A stretch of DNA of 64,000 nucleotides, taken from an uncultured Phycisphaeraceae bacterium (GTDB taxonomy: Bacteria; Planctomycetota; Phycisphaerae; Phycisphaerales; UBA1924). A program made the translations under genes and the position numbers. Under the pieces are notes generated by a model. That model did not search any database. It saw only the letters and a list, made by a program, of their open reading frames with translations, and was not told the DNA's origin. Of this stretch, positions 16,877 to 25,422 are shown one piece after another. Location of the stretch: assembly GCA_937899905.1 (NCBI GenBank), contig CALCCF010000073.1, forward strand, positions 1-64,000, in the 5' to 3' direction. Numbering within the stretch: the stretch's first letter is position 1; the number at the start of each line of letters is the position of its first letter.

Positions 16877-17274
16877 CCATAGACCTCCTTGCTGAGTACG
16901 TTCGGGCTTCGTGGTCACTCTTTGCTCCCGAATGGGTCGGCTAGCGATCGGGACTAGGTTGTTGCACGAGACACACTCACGGTGCATGGAATCGTTGGCC
17001 CGATCGGCTGCCGCCATGTCTTGAATTCTGTGCTAGGAGCAATTGACAGCCTTCTAAGCACGCACGAGCTAATTCGTCTGTGTATATGTACGCCCGACTC
17101 AAAGAGAAAGCGCGTCAGGCTGTTTATGACAGCTCCAATTAGGCACTGACACAAGTGAGCTCACGCCAAAGAGCTTAAGCGGACGCCATTTCTACCATCA
17201 AATGGCAACGAACTGATTCGAGCCCGGTACTTGCCCGGTCTGGACGCAGGCCGGGCGTTGCTCCATTGGGTGAG
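16877..17274. other. 398-base non-coding stretch of lower GC content
   Basis: Between the start of the small membrane gene and the end of cheA I see no convincing gene. The left 280 bases are the lower-GC upstream region of the membrane gene, with its probable promoter somewhere within. The right end carries copy B of the terminator-like repeat. Confidence 0.6.
17160..17262. repeat. copy B of the terminator-containing repeat, T run lost
   Basis: This copy has the same order as copy A: CTCACGCC start, a second hairpin (here GCCATTT with AAATGGC, a different sequence making an equivalent stem), the shared AACTGATT segment and a final 30-base block identical to 16479-16508. After the stem it continues CCATTGGG rather than a T run, so it is unlikely to terminate well on this strand. 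It lies 13 bases beyond the cheA stop. Confidence 0.75.
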
Positions 17275-19599
17275 TCAGAACCCGCGGCTCTTCGCGATCC
17301 GGAACAGCTCGATCACGTCGACGATCAGCGACACGCCGCCGTCTTCGCGGACGGTGGCACCGCTGACGGCGCTGGGCTCGTCGTGCATCTCGCCGAGTGG
17401 CTTGACCACGATCTCGCGCTGGCCGATGAGCTCGCTGACCATCAGGCCCAGGCGGCGATGTCCGCTGTGCATGACCACGGCGAACGGCGCGTCCTCGCGC
17501 TGGCCGTCGGGCACATCGAAGATGTTGTTCGCCTGGATGAGCGGCAGCACGTCGTCGCGCAAACGCATGACGGGGTGCTCGCGGATGGTCGAGAGCTGCT
17601 CGTCGGTGGGGCGGACGATCTCGACGATGTTGGACAGCGGAACGGCGTACCGCTCCGAGCCGACGCGCACCATCATGGCCTGCATGATGGCGATCGTCAG
17701 CGGGATGGCGACGGTGAGTGTCGTGCCCTTGCCCTTCTCGCTGTCGATCGACAGCGTGCCCTTGAGCTTTTCGATGTTTGTGCGCACGACGTCCATGCCC
17801 ACGCCGCGGCCCGACAGGTCGCTGACCTGGTCGGCCGTGGAGAATCCGGCTTCGAGGATGTAGCGGAAGACTTCGCTGTCGGTCTTGCTGGCGATCTCGG
17901 CTTCTGTCGCCAAGCCGCGCTCGACGGCCTTGGCGCCGATGACCTCGCGGTCGAGGCCCTTGCCATCGTCGGCAATCTGCACTTGCACGAAGGAGCCCTC
18001 GTGGCTCGCGGTCAGGCGGATGGTGCCCTCTTCGGGCTTGCCCGCCGCAGCACGGACGTCGGGCATCTCGATGCCGTGGTCGCCGCTGTTGCGCAGGATG
18101 TGCACGAGCGGGTCGCCGAGCTCTTCGATGACAGACTTATCGACCTCGGTGTCGCCGCCCTCGACGACGAGGCGGATCTTCTTGTTGGTCTTGCCCGCCA
18201 GGTCGCGGATGAGCCTTGGGTACTTGCCGAAGAGCTTGTCCAGCGGCTGCATGCGCGTGCGCATGACGGCGACCTGGATGTCACCCGCCACGCGATCGAG
18301 CGCGGCCGAGGCGCCGATCAGGTGCTCGCCGAGTTCCTGGTCGGCGTGCTGCGCGAGCGATTCGTCGGCCTGGCGAGAGAGCGCGCCGATGCGGTTCTTC
18401 TGGAGCACAAGTTCGCCGACGAGGTTCATCAGCGTCTCGAGGCGACCGACCTCGACTCGGACGGTCTGCTCCACGACCGGGCGTCCGCCCGACTCCTTGC
18501 CCTCGGCCTTCTTCGGCTCGGGCTTGGAGTCCTTGGGAGCGGGCGTGGGATCTGCCGCGACGGCGGGCTCGGTGGATGCGGGTTCCGCTGGCGTTGTTGT
18601 CTCGGCCGGGGCGGTGGCCTCGGGCTCTTGTGGCGTCGCGGCGCTCTCGGTGTCTGAGGATCCCAGGATTCCGTCGACTGCCATCGTGTCCTTCACCGAC
18701 GCGTTGGCGGGGAGCTGGTCCTCGGATTCGATGCTGCCGCCATCAACGAGCACGCGGATGCGCTCGCAGAGCGTCTCGACCTGCCAGATGTGGCGCTCGC
18801 CGGAGGCCAGGGCCTCGGCTTGGTCTCCCAGCACGTACAGGGCGGTCCGGAATCGGGGGAGGAACTGGTCGTACGCCGCCGCGAGGGTGTTCGCGCCGTG
18901 CTCGCCGGCCTCCTCGATCACCCGGGCCAGATCCGTCATGTCCTGGAAGTCGAAGAAATCGACGGCCTTGCACAGCTCGCTGCCGATCCCACCGATCTCC
19001 GCGAACGCGGCGTCTGCCCCGTGCTCGAGCTTGTCGATCGCCTCGGCCAGGTGCTTCAGGCTGGTTTGGACGTCGTCGACAAGGAAGTCGAGAAGTGCGG
19101 CCTTGTTGTCCGGCAGGTCGAGCGGCTCGGTCGTGTAGCCGTTGCCCGAGTCGCTCGCCGACGAGACGTCAGCCGATACCGACTCGGCCTCGGCTTCTTC
19201 CGGATCGCCCGAACCCAGGTTGGCCAGGCGATCGACCAGCGTCGGATCGGCCTCGGTGAGATCCGTGTTGCCCGCGTTGAGTTCGTCAAACTGGGTGCGA
19301 AGCGCGTCCGTGGCGGCCAAGAGATCGTCCATCACCTCGGGTGTGATGGAGAGCTTGCCGCTCCGTGCCGCGTTTAGCGCAGTCTCGGAGGCGTGCGCAA
19401 TCGCGACCAGCGGCGTCAGCGCCAGGAACGAGGCACTCCACTTGATCGTGTGGAGCGCACGGAAGATCGTATTGATAAGGTCGAGGTCATCGCACGCCTG
19501 CTCGAGCGAAACCAGATCGCCCTCGAGTTGCTCGAGAAGCTCGCCAGATTCGGTGAGGAAGTCCTGGATGATCTCTGAGTCGAAGCCGCCGATCTGCAC
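17275..19599 (-). CDS. cheA: chemotaxis-type histidine kinase CheA
   Basis: A 774-residue chemosensory kinase. An N-terminal HPt domain carries the phospho-accepting His50 in FRALHTIKWSASF; a second helical HPt-like region lies at about 200-300; a Pro/Glu/Ala-rich linker follows (about 330-390). The dimerisation helices and the kinase domain show the N-box LVHILRNSGDHGIE, G boxes IADDGKGLD and GRGVGMDVVR, and the GKGTTLTVAIPL segment. The C-terminal 130 residues are a CheW-like coupling domain. The start is a GTG with AGGAG upstream, 23 bases after the cheR stop. It is the last gene of the cheB-cheW-cheR-cheA unit. Confidence 0.95.
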   Translation of the reverse strand: MQIGGFDSEIIQDFLTESGELLEQLEGDLVSLEQACDDLDLINTIFRALHTIKWSASFLALTPLVAIAHASETALNAARSGKLSITPEVMDDLLAATDALRTQFDELNAGNTDLTEADPTLVDRLANLGSGDPEEAEAESVSADVSSASDSGNGYTTEPLDLPDNKAALLDFLVDDVQTSLKHLAEAIDKLEHGADAAFAEIGGIGSELCKAVDFFDFQDMTDLARVIEEAGEHGANTLAAAYDQFLPRFRTALYVLGDQAEALASGERHIWQVETLCERIRVLVDGGSIESEDQLPANASVKDTMAVDGILGSSDTESAATPQEPEATAPAETTTPAEPASTEPAVAADPTPAPKDSKPEPKKAEGKESGGRPVVEQTVRVEVGRLETLMNLVGELVLQKNRIGALSRQADESLAQHADQELGEHLIGASAALDRVAGDIQVAVMRTRMQPLDKLFGKYPRLIRDLAGKTNKKIRLVVEGGDTEVDKSVIEELGDPLVHILRNSGDHGIEMPDVRAAAGKPEEGTIRLTASHEGSFVQVQIADDGKGLDREVIGAKAVERGLATEAEIASKTDSEVFRYILEAGFSTADQVSDLSGRGVGMDVVRTNIEKLKGTLSIDSEKGKGTTLTVAIPLTIAIMQAMMVRVGSERYAVPLSNIVEIVRPTDEQLSTIREHPVMRLRDDVLPLIQANNIFDVPDGQREDAPFAVVMHSGHRRLGLMVSELIGQREIVVKPLGEMHDEPSAVSGATVREDGGVSLIVDVIELFRIAKSRGF

Positions 19600-19622
19600 T
19601 TTTCTTCTCCTGCCCTTGGCGT

Positions 19623-20471
19623 TCAGGCCTTGCGATAGCAGAACCCACTCCGCTCCGAGCGTGCCACGAAGGGCGCGTCCTCGGGGCGAACGATCTCGGA
19701 GTGACCGATGAACAGCGTGCCGTCTTCGGCGAGCTGGTCGTGGAAGGTCCGCAGCACCTGCTTCTTCATGTCGTCGTCGAAGTAGATCATCGCGTTGCGA
19801 CAGAAGATGATGTCCCAAGTGCCGTGGCGCTTGGCGGCCATCCGGTCCTTGAGGTTGTGCAGCTCGAAGCCGACCATCTGGCGGATCTCATCGCTGAGAA
19901 CCCACTGGTTGCCCTTCTGCGTGAAGTACTTGCGCTTGATGAGGTCGGGTGTTGTGCGGACGGCGTAATCGCTGTACGTTCCGCTGCCGGCGATGTCGAG
20001 GCAGCGCTCGGAGATGTCCGTGCCCAGGATCTCGATGTGCCAGTCCGCCAGGCGAACGCCTAACGTCCGGTGCACCATCATCGCCAGCGTGTGGGGCTCC
20101 TCGCCCGACGAGCACGCCGCGGACCAGATCCTCAGGCGCTTGGTGTTCTTTCGGGCCTCGAGCATCTCGCCGAGAACGACACGCTCGAAGACCTCGAGCT
20201 GGGCGTCGTGGCGGAAGAAGCTGGTCTCGTTGATGGTGATGCGGTTGAACATCTCCTGGAACTCGTCGTTCTGGTACGGGCCCATGCTGAGCAACGCCAC
20301 GTACTGATCGAAACTCTCGAGCTCGAGCTCACGCAAGCGGTGACCGAGCCGAGACTCGAGCACGTACCGCCGATTCACCTGGAAGCGGATGCCAGAGCGG
20401 TCGTAGATGATCTTCGCGAGCGCCTCGAACTCCGACTCGTTGAGCTTTGGCATCGATGCGGTGGATGGCAT
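19623..20471 (-). CDS. cheR: chemoreceptor glutamate methyltransferase CheR
   Basis: A 282-residue SAM-dependent methyltransferase that methylates receptor glutamates. The N-terminal helical CheR domain (about 8-80, containing GIRFQVNRRYVLESRLGHRL) is followed by ITINETSFFRHD and the Rossmann-like domain with the SAM motif WSAACSSGEEPHTLAM, then GTDISERCLDIA and FCRNAMIYFD, all family hallmarks. Length is standard. It lies 42 bases after cheW and 23 before cheA on the same strand. Confidence 0.96.
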   Translation of the reverse strand: MPSTASMPKLNESEFEALAKIIYDRSGIRFQVNRRYVLESRLGHRLRELELESFDQYVALLSMGPYQNDEFQEMFNRITINETSFFRHDAQLEVFERVVLGEMLEARKNTKRLRIWSAACSSGEEPHTLAMMVHRTLGVRLADWHIEILGTDISERCLDIAGSGTYSDYAVRTTPDLIKRKYFTQKGNQWVLSDEIRQMVGFELHNLKDRMAAKRHGTWDIIFCRNAMIYFDDDMKKQVLRTFHDQLAEDGTLFIGHSEIVRPEDAPFVARSERSGFCYRKA

Positions 20472-20513
20472 GGTGTGCGCCTCGGTTTCTGGGCTGGGCC
20501 CGTGCGGTCAGGC

Positions 20514-21026
20514 TTAGGCCTGCATGGATTCGGTGACGTTGTCGATGGCTTCGGCCAGCTGCCCGCTGAGCAGGTGGTCGAGGTCGAGCAGGATCAGCAG
20601 CCGGTCGGGCAGCTTGCCAACGCCCGAGATGAACTGGGAGTCGATGGTCGCGACCATGTCGGGGGCCGGCTCCACGATCGAGCGGCTGATGGGCAGCACC
20701 TGACGGACGCGGTCGACGATGAAGCCGATGACCCGGCCGTCGACCTCGACGACGATGATGCGGGTCTGGTCGTCTCGCTCGCGCGTTTCCAGGCCGAAAC
20801 GCTGGCGGAGGTCCATCACCGGGATGATCTTGCCACGCAGGTTGATCACGCCCTCGATCTCGGGCGGCGCCTGCGGCACACGGGTGAGATCCATCATCCG
20901 GTTGATCTCTTGCACGGCGAGGATGTCGACGGCAAACTCCTCCTCGGCGATCTCGAAGGTGACCAGCTGCAGGCTGTCGCCGAGCTGAGTCGCGTCGTCG
21001 GTGGCGGTCGGGGTCGCAGTTGTCAT
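20514..21026 (-). CDS. cheW: chemotaxis coupling protein CheW
   Basis: A 170-residue single-domain CheW that links receptors to CheA. The domain reads QLVTFEIAEEEFAVDILAVQ, then GVINLRGKIIPVMDLRQRFG and VVEVDGRVIGFIVDRVRQVL, all typical. The first 16 residues (MTTATPTATDDATQLG) are a flexible head. I set the start at the ATG with GGAG about nine bases upstream; a GTG 12 codons earlier is possible. It sits between cheB and cheR in one operon. Confidence 0.95.
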   Translation of the reverse strand: MTTATPTATDDATQLGDSLQLVTFEIAEEEFAVDILAVQEINRMMDLTRVPQAPPEIEGVINLRGKIIPVMDLRQRFGLETRERDDQTRIIVVEVDGRVIGFIVDRVRQVLPISRSIVEPAPDMVATIDSQFISGVGKLPDRLLILLDLDHLLSGQLAEAIDNVTESMQA

Positions 21027-21151
21027 CGCGGTGGCTCCAGAGTTGGTTTCCGATGGACTCACGCGTCAAAGGCCGGCACGATGCCGCCTCGATCCCTGCT
21101 TATCGACCCGCTGCGGGCGCGCGTTCAGTCGCGTCGTGCGAAGTGTGCGAG

Positions 21152-22219
21152 CTAGGCCGCGGAACGAAGTCCGATAGCACCCAGCGTGTCGGCAAGGCCG
21201 CTGGGGTCCAGCGAGGCCGAGCTGATGCCCAGATCGTCTACCGCCTTGGGCATGCCATACACCACGCAGCTGGCTTCCGACTGCGTCAGCACGCTGCCGC
21301 CGGCCTTGACCATCTCCTCAGCGCCGTCGGCTCCATCTCGGCCCATGCCGGTGAGCATGATGCCCAGCGCGCCCGAGCCGGCGACCTTGGCCGCACCGCT
21401 GAAGAGCACATCGACACTCGGCTTGTAGAGGTGTTCCACCGGCTCGTCGCTGGTCGTGAGGATGATCGAGCCGGCCGGGCTGCGCTTCATGTGCGTGTGG
21501 GTGCCGCCCGGCGCGATGTACACGACGCCGCGCTCACATGTTGTGCGGCCCTCGACGTGGCGCACATCGAGCCCGGTAACCTCGCGCAGCCTGCTGGACA
21601 TGCGCTCGGTGAAGGGGCGTGGCATGTGCTGGGCGACGACCACGGGCATGCGAAAGCCGGGCTTGAGCGCCATGAGGAGTTGCTCCAGCACCGGGGGCCC
21701 GCCGGTTGACGACCCGATGACCAGGAGCGTCGGCTTGAGATCTCGCCAGATGCTCGCGGAATCCGGACGCTTGATCGACCCCGCGGTTGCGGCTTGCGTG
21801 CTCGATGCCTTGAGCGTGCGGCGGCGCCGGGCGCTCTGTCCGATAGCCAGCACCTTCTCGATGAGCTCGGGGCCCATGTTGCCCATGCCCGAGCCGGGTG
21901 GTGCCTTGGCGATGACATCCGCCGCGCCCGCAGCGAGCGCCCGCAGGGCGGCATCGCTGCCCTCGGCGGTCAGGCTCGAGCACATGAGCACCGCGGGCGC
22001 ATCGGGGAGCTTGACGATCTCCTCCAGGGCGCCGATTCCATCGAGGACGGGCATTTCCACGTCCAGCGTGACGACGTCGGGCTTCAGCGTGCGAGCCTGC
22101 TTGATCGCCTCGCGACCGTCCTGGGCCTCGCCGACCACGGTGATCTTGGGATCCGCCTGGAGCACTCGCTTCAGGGCCGAACGCATGAACTTCGAGTCAT
22201 CCACGATCAGAATGCGCAC
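21152..22219 (-). CDS. cheB: chemoreceptor methylesterase CheB
   Basis: A 355-residue two-domain protein. The receiver domain (about 1-120) starts VRILIVDDSKFMRSAL, with the phospho-acceptor Asp53 in TLDVEMPVLDG. After a linker the methylesterase/deamidase domain shows the catalytic triad: Ser in GSSTGGPP, His in AQHMPRPF and Asp in MGRDGADG. It removes methyl groups from receptors when phosphorylated by CheA. The GTG start is preferred because AGGAG lies eight bases upstream and the receiver begins at once. It is the first gene of the che unit; cheW follows after 125 bases. Confidence 0.95.
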   Translation of the reverse strand: MRILIVDDSKFMRSALKRVLQADPKITVVGEAQDGREAIKQARTLKPDVVTLDVEMPVLDGIGALEEIVKLPDAPAVLMCSSLTAEGSDAALRALAAGAADVIAKAPPGSGMGNMGPELIEKVLAIGQSARRRRTLKASSTQAATAGSIKRPDSASIWRDLKPTLLVIGSSTGGPPVLEQLLMALKPGFRMPVVVAQHMPRPFTERMSSRLREVTGLDVRHVEGRTTCERGVVYIAPGGTHTHMKRSPAGSIILTTSDEPVEHLYKPSVDVLFSGAAKVAGSGALGIMLTGMGRDGADGAEEMVKAGGSVLTQSEASCVVYGMPKAVDDLGISSASLDPSGLADTLGAIGLRSAA

Positions 22220-22344
22220 CGAGCTTCTCCTCACGGCATGGCCGCGGATGGGGTTTGGTAAAACCACCAGGAGAATCGGCCGATCGGCACGGCTTGTTGA
22301 GCTTGGATGGAATGGTGGGAGACGACCTAAGTCGCCGAGGGAAA

Positions 22345-22428
22345 TGCCCAGGAGAGGACTCGAACCTCCACCCCGTTGCCGGGACTACCACCTCAAGGTA
22401 GCGCGTCTGCCAGTTCCGCCACCTGGGC
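22345..22428 (-). tRNA. tRNA-Leu (anticodon GAG)
   Basis: On the minus strand a complete cloverleaf can be folded: acceptor stem GCCCAGG with CCTGGGC, D-arm with GGCAGACGCGC, anticodon stem CTACC/GGTAG with loop TTGAGGT (anticodon GAG), a long variable arm (TCCCGGCAACGGGG) as expected of a class II tRNA, and T-arm GGAGGTTCGAGTCCTCC. The discriminator base is A and CCA is not encoded. It reads CUC leucine codons. It lies 125 bases upstream of cheB on the same strand. Confidence 0.95.
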
Positions 22429-22569
22429 TAGGGGCGAGGCCGGGAAACCCGGCGCGGGGTGAGCATAGCGACCGATCCAACGGCTGTCGAGCGTACCATT
22501 GCTTGCCGGGTCGATGTACGTCTGATTCCGATCCGAGCATTCCGTTTCAGGGCACCGAGTGGAGGATCC

Positions 22570-23073
22570 ATGTCCCAGCCAGGTTCGACACCAGATATCG
22601 CACCCGCGAGCTTCACCGCCTTGCTCGAGCAGTTGCGGGATCGTGCGGACTCCGCCGGGGTCTTTGGCGAGTGTGCCGTGCTCGATGGTCGCCTGGAGTG
22701 CAAGGCCGACGGCTCGGCCGAGGACGCGTGGTATCGGGTGTGCTGGGACGGCGGCCGCGTCTGGGTCAGCCTTGAGATGAGCGACCGCTGGCAGAGCGAG
22801 TCCATCGAGGCCGACTTGGTGCACACGGGGGACAAGCTCGACGAACTGCTGGAGGAGGAGATGGTCGAGCTCGGCTATGAGGGCGCTCGGCCGTCTTTCG
22901 AGCACTTCCGCTCGGACGACATGCTCTTCGTGTTCCGCACCCCCGTCTCGATGCCCGCCGATGCGATGACTGACGCGAAGACCGTCGACGACGTTGCTTT
23001 GGTGCTGCTCGGCTACGAGGCGTGCTTCCGCCAATTGGGCGACATGGATGCGGAGAACAGCGAGGACGAGTGA
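22570..23073 (+). CDS. hypothetical acidic cytoplasmic protein
   Basis: A 167-residue acidic protein with no signal or membrane segment. It starts MSQPGSTPDIAPASFTALLE; the core alternates strands and helices (GECAVLDGRLECKADG, WYRVCWDGGRVWVSLEMSDR) and ends in a helix containing VALVLLGYEACFRQLGDMD before an acidic tail. The alpha/beta layout brings small chaperone-like folds such as YbjN or type III chaperones to mind, but no motif supports this and I do not assign it. GGAGG stands four bases before the ATG, fixing the start; the longer frame upstream has no ribosome-binding site. Confidence 0.6.
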   Translation: MSQPGSTPDIAPASFTALLEQLRDRADSAGVFGECAVLDGRLECKADGSAEDAWYRVCWDGGRVWVSLEMSDRWQSESIEADLVHTGDKLDELLEEEMVELGYEGARPSFEHFRSDDMLFVFRTPVSMPADAMTDAKTVDDVALVLLGYEACFRQLGDMDAENSEDE

Positions 23074-23231
23074 GGGTTCCAGCCTCGCATTCAACACGAT
23101 GGGGCAGTAGCAGGGCGCTGTCGCCTCCGCCGCGCTCCATTTGGCAACCACGATAAAACGGCCGCTGGAGGTCCCCCCTCAGCGGCCTGCTATTGCTCCG
23201 TGCTGTTTGGCTCGACTGAACGCGAGGTGGC

Positions 23232-23546
23232 TCAGGCCCCGCCAACAACACCGCCGCGGCGGATGTACTCTTCTTCCTCGCGCTGGAGGCGCTCCATGCG
23301 CTCCTTCTTCTCAGCCTCGGTCTGGACTTGGGGCTGATACTCGATGACGTTGCCGTCACCGTCGCGGGTGCTCCCGCCGAATGGCGAAGGAATCAAGCCG
23401 AATTGCATGGCGAGCACAGCGCCAGCCACCAAGAAAAGGACGCCCGCGATGACGCCCTTAATGACCTTGGGGTCCGGGCCGCCGGAAGACTTCTTCTTCG
23501 AGCCTCCGGAATCGCCAACGTCGATGCCGTCGAGTAGGGATGACAT
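23232..23546 (-). CDS. small single-span membrane protein
   Basis: A 104-residue protein with a short Ser/Gly/Lys-rich cytoplasmic head (SSLLDGIDVGDSGGSKKKSS), one hydrophobic segment at about residues 30-52 (VIKGVIAGVLFLVAGAVLAM) and a charged extracytoplasmic part with a Glu/Arg-rich helix (EKKERMERLQREEEEYIRRG). It is not recognised. GGAGG lies upstream of the ATG at 23546; longer readings lack a ribosome-binding site. It is on the same strand as the ABC permease gene that ends 160 bases upstream, but a common unit is not evident. Confidence 0.6.
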   Translation of the reverse strand: MSSLLDGIDVGDSGGSKKKSSGGPDPKVIKGVIAGVLFLVAGAVLAMQFGLIPSPFGGSTRDGDGNVIEYQPQVQTEAEKKERMERLQREEEEYIRRGGVVGGA

Positions 23547-23706
23547 GTACCGCCTCCGAAGTTCGGTCGTTTGTTCGTGCCCCCGAGCGGGGGTCGCAGG
23601 GCCGCGATGATATCCGAAAGCACGCCCTGCGTATGAGAGTTTAGTCGGTTTTCTACGAAGAGAGAATACGTATTTCAGCGAATCAGGGATGCTAGGGACA
23701 TCCCTA

Positions 23707-25062
23707 CTATCCAACGTCACGCCGCTGGAACAGCGCGACGGCGAGCGCCAGGAACGCGGCGATCTGGAGCACGGCGTAGATCGCGATCCGTGCCAGGTGG
23801 CCAGCCGGAATGTCTCGGTTCTGGGTCACCGCATCGAGCAGCCAGTAATAGTGCATGTTCGGGACCACAGCCCACAGCGTCGCCGACACAGGCTGCACTG
23901 TCGTGGGGGTGATGAACACGAAGTCGTCGCGCTCGGGCAAGCGGGCTAGCGGGAGCGGATCTCGCCCGATATTCATGACCTCAAGCGTCTTTTCATCGAT
24001 CCCTCGGACCATGAGGCCGCTGGGTGAGCCGGGATCGAACAGCCGCGGCGTGTCCGAGAAGTCGCCCTCGAACGGCTGGAAGTTCGTGGAGGTCAGCGCG
24101 ACCCCGTTTGGGTTGGGCCCGAAGTAGAACGGGTCGCCAACCTCGATTTCCTCGCGCGGCAGTTCGCGGAGCGTGACCTCCATGATGGCCCCGCGCGTTG
24201 ATGGATCTGGATTGCTGGTCTCAAGCATGCGGGTCTCGAGCACCACGCCGACGATCTCGTTGTTGAAGGCCTGCCGACCCAGGAAGTAGTTCGAGAGCAA
24301 TCCGCCGACGAACACGCCCGCGCAGATCACGATGGTCATGACCTGGCCGAGGCGGGTCGAGGCCGCCGTCGCCACGGATGCCAAGACCAGGATCGCGAAG
24401 ACCATCGCCAGGCAGGCGACCACGATCTTGACCGGCAGATCGGTCCGTAACGGCTGGGGCTCCCAGTCCTTCGAGAAGAGCAAGACGCCCAAGTAGGCGA
24501 GGAGCACCAGCGGAAGCATGGCCGTGGCCGCCGTCTGGTTGAACGACCAGCCGTACATGTAGTTGGCGGCGGCGGCCAGCACGAGGGACCCGATGACGGC
24601 ACCAAAGCCGAACAGGACCACGGGCATGTCGAGGTTGTCGGCTGCTGTGGTCATCACCCCATGGCGGATGGCCATGAGCAGGAAGACGAGCATGACAATC
24701 GTGGCACCGGTCAACGCACCGGCCACGCCCAGGTACTTGCCGAGGACGACCCACGCCCGAGAGATGGGCTTGCTGACCACCGTGAGCATGGTCTTGCGTT
24801 CGATCTCGCTGGACACAACGGCCGTGGCCAGGAATGCCGCCATGACGACGCCGGCCCCGAAGATGGTGGCTAAACCTACGTCCAGCAAGAGTTTGTTGTC
24901 GCCGTAGACCTCAGCCGAACTGGTCCGACCCATGCTGAAGGCCGCGGTCCACGTATTGAAGGCCTGCAGGAGCCCGCTGGCCAAGATGAGCAGGATCAGC
25001 ACCGGCTGGCGGACGCTCTCGACGAAGGTATTGCGAGCAATGGTGAGGATCTGGCTCAGCAT
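23707..25062 (-). CDS. ABC-2 type transporter permease
   Basis: A 451-residue membrane protein with the ABC-2 permease layout: a short cytoplasmic helix (MLSQILTIARNTFVESVRQP), a first span, then five more spans between about residues 60 and 265, including the GKYLGVAGALTGATIVMLVF stretch seen at the head of the second unit in such proteins. A long extracytoplasmic domain (about 280-400) and a last span near the C-terminus follow. No ATPase gene adjoins it on this strand; the nearest is at 30101, across the divergent SPFH cluster. The start ATG begins the conserved helix. Confidence 0.8.
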   Translation of the reverse strand: MLSQILTIARNTFVESVRQPVLILLILASGLLQAFNTWTAAFSMGRTSSAEVYGDNKLLLDVGLATIFGAGVVMAAFLATAVVSSEIERKTMLTVVSKPISRAWVVLGKYLGVAGALTGATIVMLVFLLMAIRHGVMTTAADNLDMPVVLFGFGAVIGSLVLAAAANYMYGWSFNQTAATAMLPLVLLAYLGVLLFSKDWEPQPLRTDLPVKIVVACLAMVFAILVLASVATAASTRLGQVMTIVICAGVFVGGLLSNYFLGRQAFNNEIVGVVLETRMLETSNPDPSTRGAIMEVTLRELPREEIEVGDPFYFGPNPNGVALTSTNFQPFEGDFSDTPRLFDPGSPSGLMVRGIDEKTLEVMNIGRDPLPLARLPERDDFVFITPTTVQPVSATLWAVVPNMHYYWLLDAVTQNRDIPAGHLARIAIYAVLQIAAFLALAVALFQRRDVG

Positions 25063-25422
25063 GGTCCTTCTTTGGTCCTCGTGAGTGCGGCGGAGTGGAG
25101 CGCGGCTCGGCGAGCGGCAGGGACGCGAGGCAATGATTCGCCGCGTGTGGCCTCTGGGGTCGGTCTGTTGGGCGATTTTCTTGCCACCCGTCTCGAACCC
25201 TGCGGCCGGGCCGGCGTAGCTGCCGATTGCCGACCCACGTCTTTCTGGGGTTGGCTGCGCCGACGGAGGAATGAGGAGAGCATCGGAATCGCCCGCTGTG
25301 GGGTAGATCACCTACCTTCCGCGTGCGAGAATGGGCGGTCTTGGGGTGCGGTGGGCTCGCGGTAGCCGTAGCGCTCCCTCGGCCTGAGTCTGGGCGACAC
25401 CGTGCGGCTTCGGAGTCTTTGC
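25063..25422. other. 360-base divergent intergenic region between the ABC permease and the SPFH cluster
   Basis: This must hold the promoters of both the leftward permease gene and the rightward SPFH-ABC unit. I found no sequence close to a sigma-70 consensus, no clear inverted repeat and no convincing gene. It is GC-rich throughout. Confidence 0.5.

Noticed and set aside
16422-17262. The repeats around the low-GC gene as integron attC sites
   Set aside because: Neither copy has the GTTRRRY/RYYYAAC core boxes in the required positions, no integrase gene is in the window, and the conserved block is a terminator stem.
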